Assembly: GCA_963930655.1 (NCBI GenBank) | Contig: OZ005600.1 | Span: forward strand, 3,723,501-3,787,500 | Reading direction: 5' to 3' | Length of the DNA: 64,000 nucleotides | DNA from: Myrica gale | Taxonomy: Eukaryota > Streptophyta > Magnoliopsida > Fagales > Myricaceae | Part shown: positions 46,701 to 58,883 of the stretch, piece by piece | Layout: every line of letters begins with the position of its first letter | How positions within the stretch are numbered: position 1 is the stretch's first letter | Notes under the pieces: model-generated | What the model was told of the DNA's origin: nothing | The model's input: the letters and a program-made list of their open reading frames with translations, nothing else | Databases searched by the model: none | Made by a program: the position numbers and the translations under genes

Positions 46701-48547
46701 GAAGAAGTTTGTTCGGAAGACTTGTTATGTTGGGGCACCACAGGCACCTTCTTGATGTCCAATACAGGATGCATCCGTCCATCAGCTTATTTGCGAACAG
46801 GGAGTTCTATGACAAGCAGATTTTAGATGGTCCAAATGTTAAAGAAAGAGGCTATGAGAAACGTTTCCTCCCAGGAAACATATACGGCTCCTACTCCTTC
46901 ATAAATATAGCTCATGGAAAGGAGGAATCTGGTGTTGGGCGCAGTCTGAAGAATATGGTCGAGGCTGCTGCTGTCTCTGAGATCGTAACAAATCTTTTTA
47001 AGCGTATGATTTATTGGTCATTACCCAATGATCTTGCCCATAAAAAGTTCTTGAAATAAAACTTTTCAAGTCAGTCATATAATACCTTTAGCTTTTTCTG
47101 TCTTTGCCACCGAATTCGTTGAGACAAAGAAGGTGGTCAGTATAGGAGTCATATCACCATATAAGGGTCAAGTTTTTGCAATTGAACAGAAAGTCCAAAA
47201 ATACAGTGCATATTCTGATGATGGCTTCACCGTGAGTGTCCGCACCGTTGATGGGTTCCAAGGAGCAGAGAAAGATCTGATAATAATCTCTACGGTGAGA
47301 TCTAATGGGGATGGAGAAGTAGGTTTCCTTTCCAACTGGCAAAGAACAAATGTTGCACTCACTCGTGCAAGGTATTACTTATATATACCGTACTGTGCAG
47401 CAGCTCACAAGCCTCTCAGTTTTTGGTGCTTTTGTGAATTATCCAACTAAAAGTTTTGTATATTTGGCAAATAAAAGTAATGACTTCATTTTGTAGGTAT
47501 TGCCTCTGGATATTGGGCAATGAGGTGACTTTACTCAACAGTGACTCTGTTTGGAAGAAAGTAATCCTAGATGCCAAGCAACGGGAGTGTTTCTATAATG
47601 CACATGAAGACAAAAACTTGGCTCGGGCTATTGCGGCTGCTTTGGTTGAGCTTAACCAGTTTGATACTTTACTCTGTGACGAGTCTTTTCTGTTCAGAGA
47701 GGCTAGATGGAAGGTAAATGCAATGTCTTAGTTGTTTTATGCCTCCTAGCCTTACAAAAGCAGTATTTGATGTCAAAGAATAAAAGTTTCAATTCTGTAA
47801 CGAGGTTGCACTTATCTGAATTTAGGCAATGACATTACTAGCTCCTAAAACATAACTTATGGATCACCTTCATTGAAATACAGGTTTTCTTCAGCAATGA
47901 TTTCCAAAAATCTTTAGGGAGGATCAGCAATGCAGAGATTCCTAAGGAAGTGCTTTCTCTGTTGGAAAACTTTCAAGTGGTTGGCGTCAGCCTCACGAGG
48001 AGAGAAACCCCATTGTCCTGGACGGGACTTCTTCTCAACTTTTGGAGATGTACAAGGTCAATGGGCAGCTGTATCTGGTATGGACTGTAGATATTCGCAA
48101 GGAGGAGTCAAACTACATTCAGGTTATGAAGATTTGGGATGTTGTGCTACCATATGATATACCCAAAGTAGTAAAGCATCTAGACATAGTATTCCGGAGT
48201 TTTACAGAAGATAAGATGCACCGCTGCAAACACAAATGTGTTGAGGGGTATGAGTTCATCTGAATTTGCTTTTGAAATACAGTACACTTAATGGACCCCC
48301 TTTCATTTTTAGTGTCTTCTGAATAGAATTCGTTCATAAAGACTGGGACTGATGCAGCTACCTGTGCTGAATCTGATCGCACCTCTCACCAATTTGACTT
48401 TACTCCAGGACTTCGATTGTTCCAATGAGATGGGCAGTGGACTCAAGTAGCTGTGCTGAATCTGAAACTATGTGGCCCCTCTCAGAACATTTATCCGCAC
48501 TCAGTTTAAGGGATGAGCCAGAATCATCAGTTACAACTTACAGGTGA
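43723..48547 (+). pseudogene. SF1 helicase paralog 2 (splice-site and frameshift lesions)
   Basis: Exons 43723-43833, 44642-45217, 45466-46587, 46679-47003, about 47113-47371, 47497-47713, 47884-48247 and 48409-48547, by alignment to paralog 3. All SF1 motifs are present: [47 protein letters not shown] and VALTRAR. Two lesions are seen. The exon 5 acceptor reads CG instead of AG (47111-47112), although an in-frame AG at 47090-47091 could replace it and add seven residues. Exon 7 lacks one base near 47974, shifting the frame to a stop at 48088-48090 and removing about 110 C-terminal residues. It might still make a helicase-core protein. Family (Upf1/SEN1/MAA3-like) members unwind RNA or RNA:DNA; this one's substrate is unknown. 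Confidence 0.85.
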
Positions 48548-49229
48548 GTGATACACATGCATCTACCAGTCTTAAGTTCAAATTGTTATTAGGCAAGGCA
48601 ATTTCTAGACTGCAGATCAACTGCTTTAATGTAAGGAAAACCTAAGAAAGCAGAAAGGTTGGCTTAGAGGTGGATGAGGTAAAATTGGTTCCTCTTTTTT
48701 TAGGAATTCGCTTTGCATGCATTTCCAACCCATCTATTCTGGTGTCCATAGTATCCAATCACAATGGATATTTTTTTAAAAAAAAAGATGAAAAAACCTT
48801 CTGGCTTTAGCCCTCATGAACAGAGCTTTTAATATATTTTTCTTGTCCTTGTTCCAAGCAGGTCGGCAGAGTGACCTCCGCTGTCGATTCACGACTCAAA
48901 TGAATGTTGTAACCATCAAGGAAATGCATTAGACATATGAGCTTCCCACAAGTTGTAGCCATTTCAAGCACTTGCCAGACATTATATCTATCTGTTTACT
49001 CGTTTAGCAATGTTGAACTTACATTGAATATTGTGAAGTCCACGTCAGTTTTTTTTTTTTCCGATCCTCCTTTTCTGGTCGTCTTCTAGTGGTTGTAGAC
49101 CATGCCAAGTGTTGGTATGCGATTAAACATAACATTTGCAACTTAAATCATCATAATCATTGTGGGTCAAAGCTTTTGAACACACTGAACGGGATATGGG
49201 CTGTTTACAAAATCATCATTCCTTGTATC
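48548..49229. other. downstream flank of helicase paralog 2
   Basis: No gene. 48900-49170 is similar to 59870-60080, the downstream flank of paralog 3, including GCAACTTAAATCAT and AGACATAT phrases in the same order. Confidence 0.6.
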
Positions 49230-49650
49230 TTAAAGGAGGAGAGCGATGATCTATGCAGAATTCCTACTATCGAAGAGGTGCTCGTTGCAATATTGAAGAG
49301 TATCCTATCTTTTTTCTCAGTTGTTGGGATGTTGTAGAACGTGATGTTTGGAGTGTGAATTTTGTTTAGGGACTGTTTTGTTGAAATTTTACACAAGCAC
49401 TTTCCTGGTTTTGCTTCCTAGAGTATAAAAAACCCGCGTCCTATTAGCTTGTGTTCTGTGGTTTACAAATGCTTCACAAAGATTCTGGTCAACAGGCTTT
49501 GTCCTTTGTTGGAGCGTATGATTTCTCGTGAACAAGGTGCCTTTATTAGATGCCGTGGGCCCGTGGTATATTTACTTTATGCAGATGATTCGATGGTGTT
49601 GTTAATGGAAAAATCCGGACCTCTCATGTTGATCTTGAATAAACATGCGC
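49230..49650 (+). mobile_element. LINE remnant with internally deleted reverse transcriptase
   Basis: Plus-strand frames give IPTIEEVL, then LCSVVYKCFTKILVNRL and ISREQGAF (reverse transcriptase motifs before the palm), joined directly to LLYADDSMVLL, the catalytic YADD motif. Some 80-100 intervening residues are missing, and upstream frames contain stops. A short dead LINE in the flank of paralog 2. Confidence 0.75.
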
Positions 49651-50287
49651 CGGTTGCTTGCTTGCTTTTCCGTACTGTGACGTCCGAACATGATGTGTGA
49701 TGAGAAGTAATTTAGGAAAATGCTGTCATGTACGGATATATTATGCGCATTTGTGTTGAGAATTTGTGCCCAGTCCAGTACCCAAGGTTGAGATTTTCGT
49801 GACTCAAGACCCCCGTACGGAAGAAACCCCCCCCCCCCCCCCTTCCCCAAATTAAGATTTGCAATGCCAAGGCCTTTTGCTAATTTGCTGATCAAGTACT
49901 GAACCCAAACAAACAAAAAGAAGAAAATAAAAAACAAACAAACTAAAGAAGGCTTGAAAACTAAGAGAGGAATACTTGGGAAGAAAAAGATAATAGAATA
50001 GGATTCCAGCATTCTAACTTTAAAAAAGTACGTATTCTCTGAGTAGCTTCTAAGAGTCAAATATTATAGTGCAGCTCGTTCCCTTTTGCTGAGTTATGGA
50101 CATAGCCTGCTACTCCTAACTGGGTAGCATTTTTCTACGTCTTTCCCTTCATCGGTAAGTTCCCTCTCCCTGTACCCCCCTCTCTTTTTAAGGCTTTAAT
50201 GGGCCTGCGTGCATTTTACATAATGATGATAATATTTCTGCGTTCTAGCAAAGTTGACTGGCTTAATTGAAGAAGTCACCTCAAGAA
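49651..50287. other. upstream flank of helicase paralog 3
   Basis: No gene. Contains a run of 16 C at 49827-49842 and regions similar to the upstream flank of paralog 2. Confidence 0.6.
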
Positions 50288-53200
50288 ATGGAGCAGACCG
50301 ATGCCAAGCAGAAAGAAATTTCTGGCAAAAGCTTAATAGACTTGGTATTCTCATGGTCTCCCAGGGATGTTCTCAATAAAGATCTTTACAAAAACCAGGT
50401 TTATGTCGTTCTTTTTATGTATCTTTTTAAGCACATATGCCCTATGAATTCCGTTGTTATAAATTATACATGACTTTACGAGGTTCTTTTATTGGCAGCA
50501 TAATATATTTTAAGGTTAGAAGATTAATAGGCCACACACATCGACCAATACAAGTGATGAGAAAAATCCAACAAATCATGCTACCATGGTTCTCAAACTT
50601 TAATAATATATAGTTTAATTGTCAACAGCTTGTGAGGTCTAAATTTGTTCGGTTTATATGTTTTTCTGTAGATAATTATTTATTCCGATCTTTAGCTGTT
50701 GAGGCAGCAAAAACATATCTAGTCAACCGAAATCGACAATTAAAATGCAACTTCATCCCTCTACTGATTTCATATAGGATTAGTAGGAAACTAGGAATTT
50801 CAAGTGTTTAAATATTTTATAATTTTATTTATTAATTTATATGCTTGTTGATCTAATGCCATTATATTTCTTATAAGCGTACGCGTAGATCGTCTCATGA
50901 GTTATTTCCACTAGTAACAGTGAAATCATTCACTGACAGGTGAAAAGGATCCCAGAGACATTCTCCTCAGTGTCACATTACATGAATTCATTCATCCCTC
51001 CATTACTTGAGGAAGTGCATACTGATCTGTTTTCAAATATGACAGCAGTGTCTCAAGCGCCTTTTCGTAAAATACATTATGTCATAACATCTAAGGACTA
51101 TAAACCTCCAGAATCCTTGCTTTATGAAATTTTATTGAAAAGGAAAAAAGATGCTGAGGTTGATGCGGGAAAATATGAACCTGAGGTTAGTAATCTTATT
51201 GCCTTAACGGATGATGCTGATGATGATGCGGGAAAATATGAACCTGAGGTTGGTGATCTTATTGCCCTGACGGATGTTAGACCAAAATGCATTGATGATA
51301 TAAACAAGCCCCAAAGATACTATCTTATCGCCTATGTTCATGGGGCAAGACTTGAAATTTCTGATCAGATCAGCATACTAGCATCAAAGCCAATTTTGAC
51401 TGACCAAGACTTGCAGCAGAGCAGGAACAAAACATTTCTTGCAAACAAGGACGAAACACTCTTTGCAGTTTATCTTATGAACATGACTACAAATGTACGT
51501 ATATGGAAGGCACTGAACTCAGAGCTAGAAGGGGGAAACAAGCATATTATTACAAACGTCCTGCAAGTGAATTCAGCTGTAAGCACCCATTTTGCTCTTT
51601 AATGTCAAACACATCACACGTTCTTGACTATATTGGAAAAACAAATGAGCCTCTATTTGAAGTTTGTCCATATTTATCTCCACGAAACATGATATTTATA
51701 GGTCCTGCACACAACTAACTCTGCGATTTTGTCAAGACCTGTAGTATGGGATATCTTGCTGTATGCAGAGTGATAAACCAACTAATTGACGTACTTACTA
51801 AACGATTTCATATTTATTCCTTACAGGATGGGAATTGTACAGCTTGCTTTTCTGAAGGAAAATGCAATCCTGTTCCGTCTTGTCTTCGGGACATAATCTG
51901 CTCATACAACGACTCACAGAAAGCTGCGGTTTTGAGCTGTATTTCTATGAGGGACTGCAGTCATCAGAGTACTGTTAAAATTATATGGGGCCCTCCAGGG
52001 ACCGGGAAAACAAAGACTGTTGGTTTGTTATTATTTGCCCTCCTTAAAATGAAGTGCAGAACATTAACATGTGCTCCAACTAACATTGCAGTAGTGGAAG
52101 TTACAACCCGCCTGCTGGGTTTGGTTATGGATACACTAGAATATGGTACATATGGGCTTGGAGATATAATCTTGAGTGGGAATGGTGTGAGAATGAAGAT
52201 TAAGGATCACGAAGATCTTCTTGATGTGTTTCTCGAGTATCGAACTGATATTCTTCTGATATGTTTTGCTCCGTTTTCTGGATGGAAACATTGCTTGATA
52301 TCCATGATTGCTTTGCTTGAGGACCCTAAGTCGCAGTACAATATATTCTTGGAAGAAAGAAGGAAGGAAAAAGATGAGGTGGCTGATAAGCTCAAAGAGG
52401 AGAGTGACAGCAACCTAGTGGATGACGATGATCCTCCGACATTTGAGGAGTTTTTTAAGGATAAATTTAATTCAATTCGAGAGCCACTGAGGTTTTGTAC
52501 GATTAGTTTGTATACGCACTTGCCAACGTCTCTGATACCGTTGGAGGTAGTGACGAAAATGATTAGAGCTCTGGATTCTCTCAAATCTCTTGAAACTTTG
52601 TTGCGCAATATTGGAAGCGGTGGAGCTCATTTTACAAAATTGAGTCCCACGATAAAAGAGTGCCTCGAATTGCTGAAAATTCTTTCTGAGGCTTTCTCCC
52701 TTCCAACTTTAACAGAACATTATGCAATACAAAACTTGTGCTTGGCAAATGCACTCGTAGTGTCCTGTACTGCATCTAGCTCTGCTAAGTTACACGCAGA
52801 AGGAATGACGCCATTTGAATTTGTAGTTATCGATGAAGCTGCTCAACTTAAGGAATGTGAATCCGCCATTCCTCTACAACTATTCGGTCTCCGTCGTGCA
52901 ATTCTTATAGGGGATGAGAGGCAGCTCCCTGCTCTGGTTAAAAGCAAGGTTTGAGTTCTATCCTTTTTCTTTCCTTTCTTTTTGCAAATTCGGAAAATCT
53001 CCCACATAGTTTACCATATTTCGATATTTCGAATGTGCACTCTTCAGATATCTGACAAGGCTGATTTCGGAAGAAGTTTGTTCGAAAGACTTGTCACATT
53101 GGGGCACCCGAAGCACCTTCTTGATGTCCAATACAGGATGCATCCATCCATCAGCTTATTTCCGAACATGGAGTTCTATGACAACCAGATTTTAGATGGT

Positions 53201-54830
53201 CCAAATGTTAAAGAAAGAGGCTATGAGCAACGTTTCCTTCATGGAAACATATATGGCTCCTACTCCTTCATAAATATAGCTCATGGAAAGGAGTTATCTG
53301 GTGTTGGGCACAGTCTGAAGAATATGGTTGAGGCAGCTGTGGTATCTGAAATCGTAGCAAATCTTTTTAAACGTATGTTTTATTGCTCATTGCCAGTGAT
53401 CTTGTCCATATAAAAGTTTCGGACAGAATAGTTCCTTATGTCAGTCATATAATACATTTAGCTTTTTCTGTCTTTGTCACAGAATTCCTCGATACAAAGA
53501 AGAAGGTCAGTATAGGAGTCATATCACCATATAAAGGTCAAGTTTCTGCAATTGAGGAGAAAGTAAAAAAATACAGTGCATATTCTAATGGTGGCTTCTG
53601 CGTGAGTGTTCGAACTGTTGATGGGTTCCAAGGAGCAGAGGAAGATGTGATAATTATCTCTACGGTGAGATCTAATGGGAATGGATCAGTAGGTTTCCTT
53701 TCCAACCGGCAAAGAGCAAATGTTGCACTCACTCGTGCAAGGTATTACTTATATATACCGTACTCTTCAGCAGCTCACAAGCCTCTCAGTTTATGGTGCT
53801 TTTGCGTATTCTTTTTAGTCCAACGAGAAGTTTTGTATTTTTGGCTAATTAAAGTCATGATTTCATTTTGTAGGTATTGCCTCTGGATATTGGGCAGTGG
53901 TGTGACTTTACTCAACAGTGACTCTGTCTGGAAGAAAGTAGTCCTTAATGCAAAGCAACGGGAGTGTTTCTATAATGCACATGAGAACAAGAACTTGGCT
54001 CGGGCTATTGCAGATGCATTGGTGGAGCTTAAGCAGTTTGATACTTTACTCTGCAGCGACTCTTTTCTGTTCAGAGAGGCTAGATGGAAGGTAAATGCAA
54101 TGTCTTAGTTGTTCTATGCCTCTTAGCCTTACAAAAGCAGTATTTGATGTCAAAGAATGGAAATTTCTATTCCTAACAATCTTGAACATATCTGAATTTA
54201 GACGTTGAAATTACATTACTAGCTCCTAAAACATAATTTATATATCATCTTCATTGACATACAGGTTTTCTTCAGCAATGAATTCCAAAACTCTTTAGGG
54301 AGAATCAGAAATGCAGAGATTTGTAAGGAAGTACTGTCTCTTTTGGCAAAGCTTTCCAGTGGTTGGCGTCAGCCTCACAAGGAGAGAAACCCCATTGACC
54401 TGGACGGGACTTCTTCTCAGCTTTTGGAGATGTACAAGGTCAATGGGCAGCTGTATCTGGTTTGGAATGTGGATGTTATCAAGGAGGAGTCACACTACCT
54501 TCAGGTTATGAAGGTTTGGGATGTTGTGCGGCCATATGATATACCAAAAGTAGCAGAGCATTTAGACGCAGAATTCCAGAGTTTCACTGAAGATAAGATG
54601 CAACGCTGCAAACACAAATGTGTTGAGGGGTAGGAGTTCATCTGAATTTGCTTTCGACATAAAGTACACTAATGAAACCACCTTTTATACACAAATGTTT
54701 CAGGACTTTGATTGTTCCAATGAGATGGCCAGTGGACTCAAGTAGTTGTGCTGAACCTGACCTCTCAAAACCATTCTCCGCACTCAGTTTAAGCGATGAG
54801 CCGGAATCATCAATTACAACTTACAGGTGA
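50288..54830 (+). CDS. SF1 (Upf1/SEN1-like) helicase, apparently intact
   Basis: Eight exons: 50288-50398, 50940-51578, 51827-52948, 53048-53372, 53483-53741, 53874-54090, 54265-54629, 54704-54830. Together they encode 1,054 residues; all introns are GT-AG and frame-consistent. Motifs: Walker A GPPGTGKT (about 305-312), CAPTNIAV, Walker B DEAAQ (586), GDERQLPA (612), QYRMHPSI (652), [10 protein letters not shown] and VALTRAR, the AAA_11/AAA_12 layout of Upf1-like helicases. The N-terminus (GKSLIDLVFSWS) and an acidic low-conservation insert (about 470-520) are lineage-typical. Plant relatives are annotated as P-loop/helicase SEN1- or MAA3-like; molecular role unknown. It carries a 21-residue tandem duplication. 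A possible last intron after ACTTACAG is not needed, because the frame stops 4 bases later. It is the youngest-looking member of a three-gene tandem array. Confidence 0.9.
51150..51275 (+). repeat. 63-bp in-frame tandem duplication in helicase exon 2
   Basis: Units 51150-51212 and 51213-51275 both encode a block ending in DAGKYEPEV..LIALTD (residues 108-149). Paralog 2 has only one unit (192 versus 213 codons in exon 2), so the duplication came after the paralogs split. The two units differ at several sites. Confidence 0.9.
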
Positions 54831-54922
54831 GTGAAACACAGCTACCTGGTGTCTTGACTGCAAAACCGCTTTAATGAGAGGAGAATCTAAGAAAGTTTAG
54901 CATTATTGAGACTTGAATTTCC

Positions 54923-54961
<39 letters not shown>

Positions 54962-55238
54962 AATAGACTCAAAGAGAGGAATACAGCATGAGAAAATAAA
55001 AATGGAAGACAGTGGATTTGGTATGGAACAGTGAAAAGACTGACTTTGAGTGAATGAATGGCAGGAATCAATTTTTGTCAAAAATGTTGCCAAAATTCGC
55101 GAGATGCTGGAGCAAAGGAAACTAAGGTCGTACGGTTGGCTTAGTGATAGACGAGGTGAGATTGGCTTCCTCTTCCATTAAAACTCGGTTTACTTTGCAT
55201 TTCCAAACCATCAGTACTGGCGTAGTCCACAATATGCT
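54831..55238. other. downstream flank of helicase paralog 3
   Basis: Includes a (TA)n tract at 54929-54958. Similarity to the flank of paralog 2 runs up to the LINE insertion point. Confidence 0.6.
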
Positions 55239-55283
55239 TTTTCTTTTTCTTTTTCTTTTTTTATAGATAAGGATAAAACCAGA

Positions 55284-55664
55284 TCAAACACTACCAGAGT
55301 CAGAATTAACAATAAAACTAGGAACATAAGAAACAGCTAAAAAACCAAAACGGAAAGAAACATCAGCCCACTTGGCTAGCCGGTGAGCACAACGATTCTG
55401 AGACCAGGGGATCCACTCAAGAGATTGAGCATCCTGTGAAGAAAAATGGCACCGGAGAGCAGACATCCAAGCCTCAGCTTGCCAGCCAACTTGATCATCA
55501 GTAGAGAGCACATCCCGCACCAGCACACTACAATCACGCTCAAAACAAATACGGGACAAAGGCTAGAAAGAGAAAATCCGAATGGCTGCAAACAAAGCAG
55601 CAGTCTCGCCAAGCAAAGGGTCTTGGTGAGGGATACGCTCCGTGTACAATGAACCGAGGGAGCC
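55284..55664 (-). pseudogene. LINE ORF2, RNase H-like (RVT_3) end
   Basis: Starts at GSLGSLYTERIPHQDPLLGE (55664 down), then ICFERDCSVLV and SLEWIPWSQNRCAHRLAKWA in a shifted frame. This is the usual RVT_3 order, with the final WIPRxxNxxADxLA-type block degenerate. It joins in frame to NHEG at 57074 if the LTR insert is ignored. Confidence 0.82.
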
Positions 55665-56066
55665 TGTTAGGGACCCCGGTCTAGGCCACCTTAACAACAT
55701 CAATTTCCGCCAAGTGATTCGAACACGATCACCCAAATTTATCCTCCTAAACCGTTCTTTATAACACACGAGCTGAAATATAGGATATAACAACACAAAT
55801 GGAGAACACTCGAGATATTATTATGAAGAACAAAGCAGCAGTCTCGCCAAGCAATGGGTCTTGGTGAGGGATACGCTCCATGTACAATGAACCGAGGGAG
55901 CCTGTTAGGGACCCTGGTCTAGGCCACCTTAACAATGCCAACTTCCGCCAAGTGATTCGAACACGATCACTCAAATCTATCCTCCTAAACCGTTCTTGAT
56001 AACACACGAGCTGAAATATAGGATCTAACAACACGAATGGAGAACACTCGAGATATTATTATGAAG
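55591..56066. repeat. 238-bp tandem duplication across the LINE/LTR junction
   Basis: Units at 55591-55828 and 55829-56066 are about 95 percent alike. Each holds 74 bp of LINE RNase H followed by the first 164 bp of the solo LTR, so the duplication happened after the LTR inserted. Confidence 0.9.
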
Positions 56067-57068
56067 AACAAAGGACGTGGTTAAGGGTTAATTAGCCCAA
56101 GAACCACAAGACACAAGAACAATCCCGATCAAGGGTTAATTAGCTCAAGAACGGGTACCCAAACTAGGTTATTAGCCTGGATTGAATCCCAAGCGACAAG
56201 GTTATTAGCCCTGACACCGACTTAGCATATACGTGTCTATGCTCGGCCAAAACACTCTCCAAAAGCATTCAAGCTCTCCAAGACTCTACTATTCTCGATG
56301 ATAAACACTAATGCACCTAAGGATGTTTATATAGACATACGTAGGAGCTTACAAACCCTAATTGACTCAAATCACAATCAAATCCATTCAAAATCAAATC
56401 ACTGATATTTAGGAATCAATCTCTTCAATCAAGGAGATTTGATATTACATGCCTAATTCAACATAAACGCATAAAAGGAAACAAACTCAAAAGGAAGGCT
56501 AATCTTCTATAATTATCCTCAATTCTAGAAGATTGTATTTATTCCATTAATACCATTATCGAGCTCATCTCTGGCGATACTCCCATAAGCGCTTGGTCTT
56601 TGTGTTGTCCGCCGCCCTGCTCCTCCCTATGTGTTGATGCTCCTCCGCCCCCCAAGGCCACGCTCTTTACTTCCCGTTCAGTCCCCGCTAAGGGTGGTGG
56701 TGCTCCGCCACCCGGCAGTGGTTGCTGCGGTTGGCCGCTCCTGATCTCCTGCCACTACAGCTCTGATCTCGTTGCTGGCCAAGGGCTTGACCGGGTCTGT
56801 TTGCCTGGGTAGTAGCTTGCCCTGGCACGTCGCGCCCGAGCCTCCTTGCCTGGATAGAAGCTCACCTGGGCCTCCTTGCCTGGATAGAAGCTCACCTGGG
56901 CCTCCTTGTCTGGGTAGAAACTTGCCCGAGCACGTCTCGCCCGGGCCTCCTTGCCTGGGAAGACGCTTTCCCGAGCACGTCTTGCACGAGCACAATTGCG
57001 CTTGGTCAGCTGTCATGCCAAGCATGGGCATCGCTGAGCTATCCTGGATTGTACTGGAGATCCTTTCA
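55903..57068. repeat. solo LTR inserted in the LINE
   Basis: 1,166 bp beginning TGTTAGGGACCC and ending ATCCTTTCA, flanked by an identical 5-bp duplication GAGCC (55898-55902 and 57069-57073). Removing it rejoins the LINE frame NHEG/SLGSLYTER. It has no primer-binding site or internal domain. Its orientation is not certain. Confidence 0.82.
56796..56990. repeat. GC-rich minisatellite in the solo LTR
   Basis: Units starting CCTCCTTGCCTGG at 56841, 56871, 56901 and 56946, with a related one at 56796. Lengths are 45, 30, 30, 45 and 45 bp, so units are built from 15-bp modules. On the minus strand it reads as repeated PRQGGPGE. Confidence 0.85.
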
Positions 57069-57073
57069 GAGCC

Positions 57074-57805
57074 CTCATGGTTGCGAAGAATGACGACCAA
57101 GATCGAGTGAGAAGACCTCACAGCAATATCCACGTTGCATTTAAACTCATTCCGAAGGTGCCAAATGGAATCCAAGGTGATAGAAGCACACAACACAAAA
57201 CGTTGTAAACAATATGTCTCAACTCCAAAGAAACTGTGTGGCCAAAGCAATTGTTTAACAAAAACAGAGAACGGCAAGGATCCAATCAAATCCATATGCA
57301 ACGGCCACGGGGCTTCATGCCAAGCAACAAGGGAAATTTGGCATGACATAAAAAAATGCTCTGCGGTTTCCAGAACCAAGCCACACAAAAGGACAAAGAC
57401 AACCGACTGAGCTCTCTGCCGAAATGAATTGGACCAATAAACCATGAACAGTAAGAGCACCTGGAGGCATTTCCAAAGGAAAAGTTTAAGTTTGTCATGA
57501 ATCCGAAGAGACCAAACCTTCTTCCAATCCTTGCCTTGCATCGGATGAGTATCATGCACCCCCCAAGGCTTAGTTAATCTATAAGCACTGCCCACAGAAA
57601 AATTGTTGTTGGCATCAGGCAACCAGCACCAATGGTCCTCCCTCTCAGAGACAAGAGGAGGCAAACGAGATATTGCAAGAGCAGAATCGGCATCAAAGGT
57701 AGAAAATAACATCTCCAAGTCCCAAGCATTGCTCGAAAAATCAAAAAGGCTATCAACCCTCTGGTCCAAATCCAAACCATCTGAAACATCAGACCCTTGT
57801 AACAA
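57074..57805 (-). pseudogene. LINE ORF2, zf-RVT (zinc-binding) region
   Basis: Open frame with FSVGSAYRL, WKKVWSLRIHDKLKLFLWK, CGLVLETAEHFFMSC and SIWHLRNEFKCN, matching the C-terminal zf-RVT domain of plant LINE ORF2. Past 57074 the frame runs on into the inserted LTR and its minisatellite, giving a long artificial fusion. Confidence 0.88.
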
Positions 57806-58445
57806 AGGAGTGGGGCGAAAGGAGGGAAGTAGTGGAACCCAAGGGCCTTGCTAGATCCGGATAGAAGAGCCTCCCTTAGGTATACAATAAACACCCTTAG
57901 CAAGCAACTCACGAACTTTCTAAATCTCTTGCCACACCCAAGAAACAGAAGACTTCGCCACAGCACAATGCAACTGACTTCCTCCAGTTACTTAGCTTTT
58001 AAGGCCTGAACCCAAATGCCGGTCGGTTGAGAATACATCTGCCAACCTAACTTGGCAATAAGAGCAGAATTCATATAAAAAAATTGTCGAAGACCCAAAC
58101 CACCCCGGTCCTTCGGATGACAAATAGCTGCCCAAGATTTAAGGGTGAAATTCTAGTTCTTGCTTGGATCGAATCCCCATAAAAAAATCATTGAATATTT
58201 TATCCAAATCAGCACGCCAAACTTTCGGCATCAAGAATGTCAACATATGTTATAATGGCATGGTAGCTGCAACACTCTTAAGCATCATCGTCCGTCCAGC
58301 TTGGGAAAGAACCCGAGATTTCCATCCTTTCAATTTGTCACCAATTTTCTCTTTAACTTCAGTGAAAGCCTTGCGCTTGGACCTAGGCAAAAACAGAGGC
58401 ATACCCAAATAACAACTGCCAGAACTCATCTCTTTTAAATTAAGC

Positions 58446-58883
58446 TCAGATAAAATAGTAACTTTGAGTTGGGGTGAGTATTCTCACTAAACTCCACTGA
58501 CGATTTCTGATGGTTAATGGCCTGGCCGGACATGTACAATACCGTTGCATGATATCTGCAATTTCCTTTGCCTCACGGCAATTAGCACGGCAAAAGAAAA
58601 TTAAATAGTCAGCAAACATAAGATGAGATAAGGGTGGGGCTCCCCTAGCAACCGAAACTCCATGGATAATACCCAAGTCTAAAGATCGAGTCACCCAACG
58701 AGAAAGGATTTTAGAACAGAGAATGAAGAGAAACGGGGACAAGGGATCGCCTTGCCTAACCCCTCGACCCGGTTGGAACAACCCAAAAGCGCTGCCATTT
58801 AACAAGAGCGAGTAGGACACCGTTGACACACACTGATGCACCCAATTAATCCATTTTGCAGGAAAACCAAAACAACGCAGCAC
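58446..58883 (-). pseudogene. LINE ORF2, reverse transcriptase palm
   Basis: 145 codons with FGFPAKWINWV, GRGVRQGDPLSPFLF and LSHLMFADYLIFF. The catalytic FADD box is FADY here because its second aspartate codon GAC/GAT reads TAT, which would abolish catalysis. An upstream frame break separates it from the fingers. Confidence 0.9.

Noticed and set aside
56678-57805. 375-codon minus-strand frame treated as one protein
   Set aside because: Chimera of LINE zf-RVT sequence and the inserted LTR minisatellite; the GAGCC duplication proves the junction.
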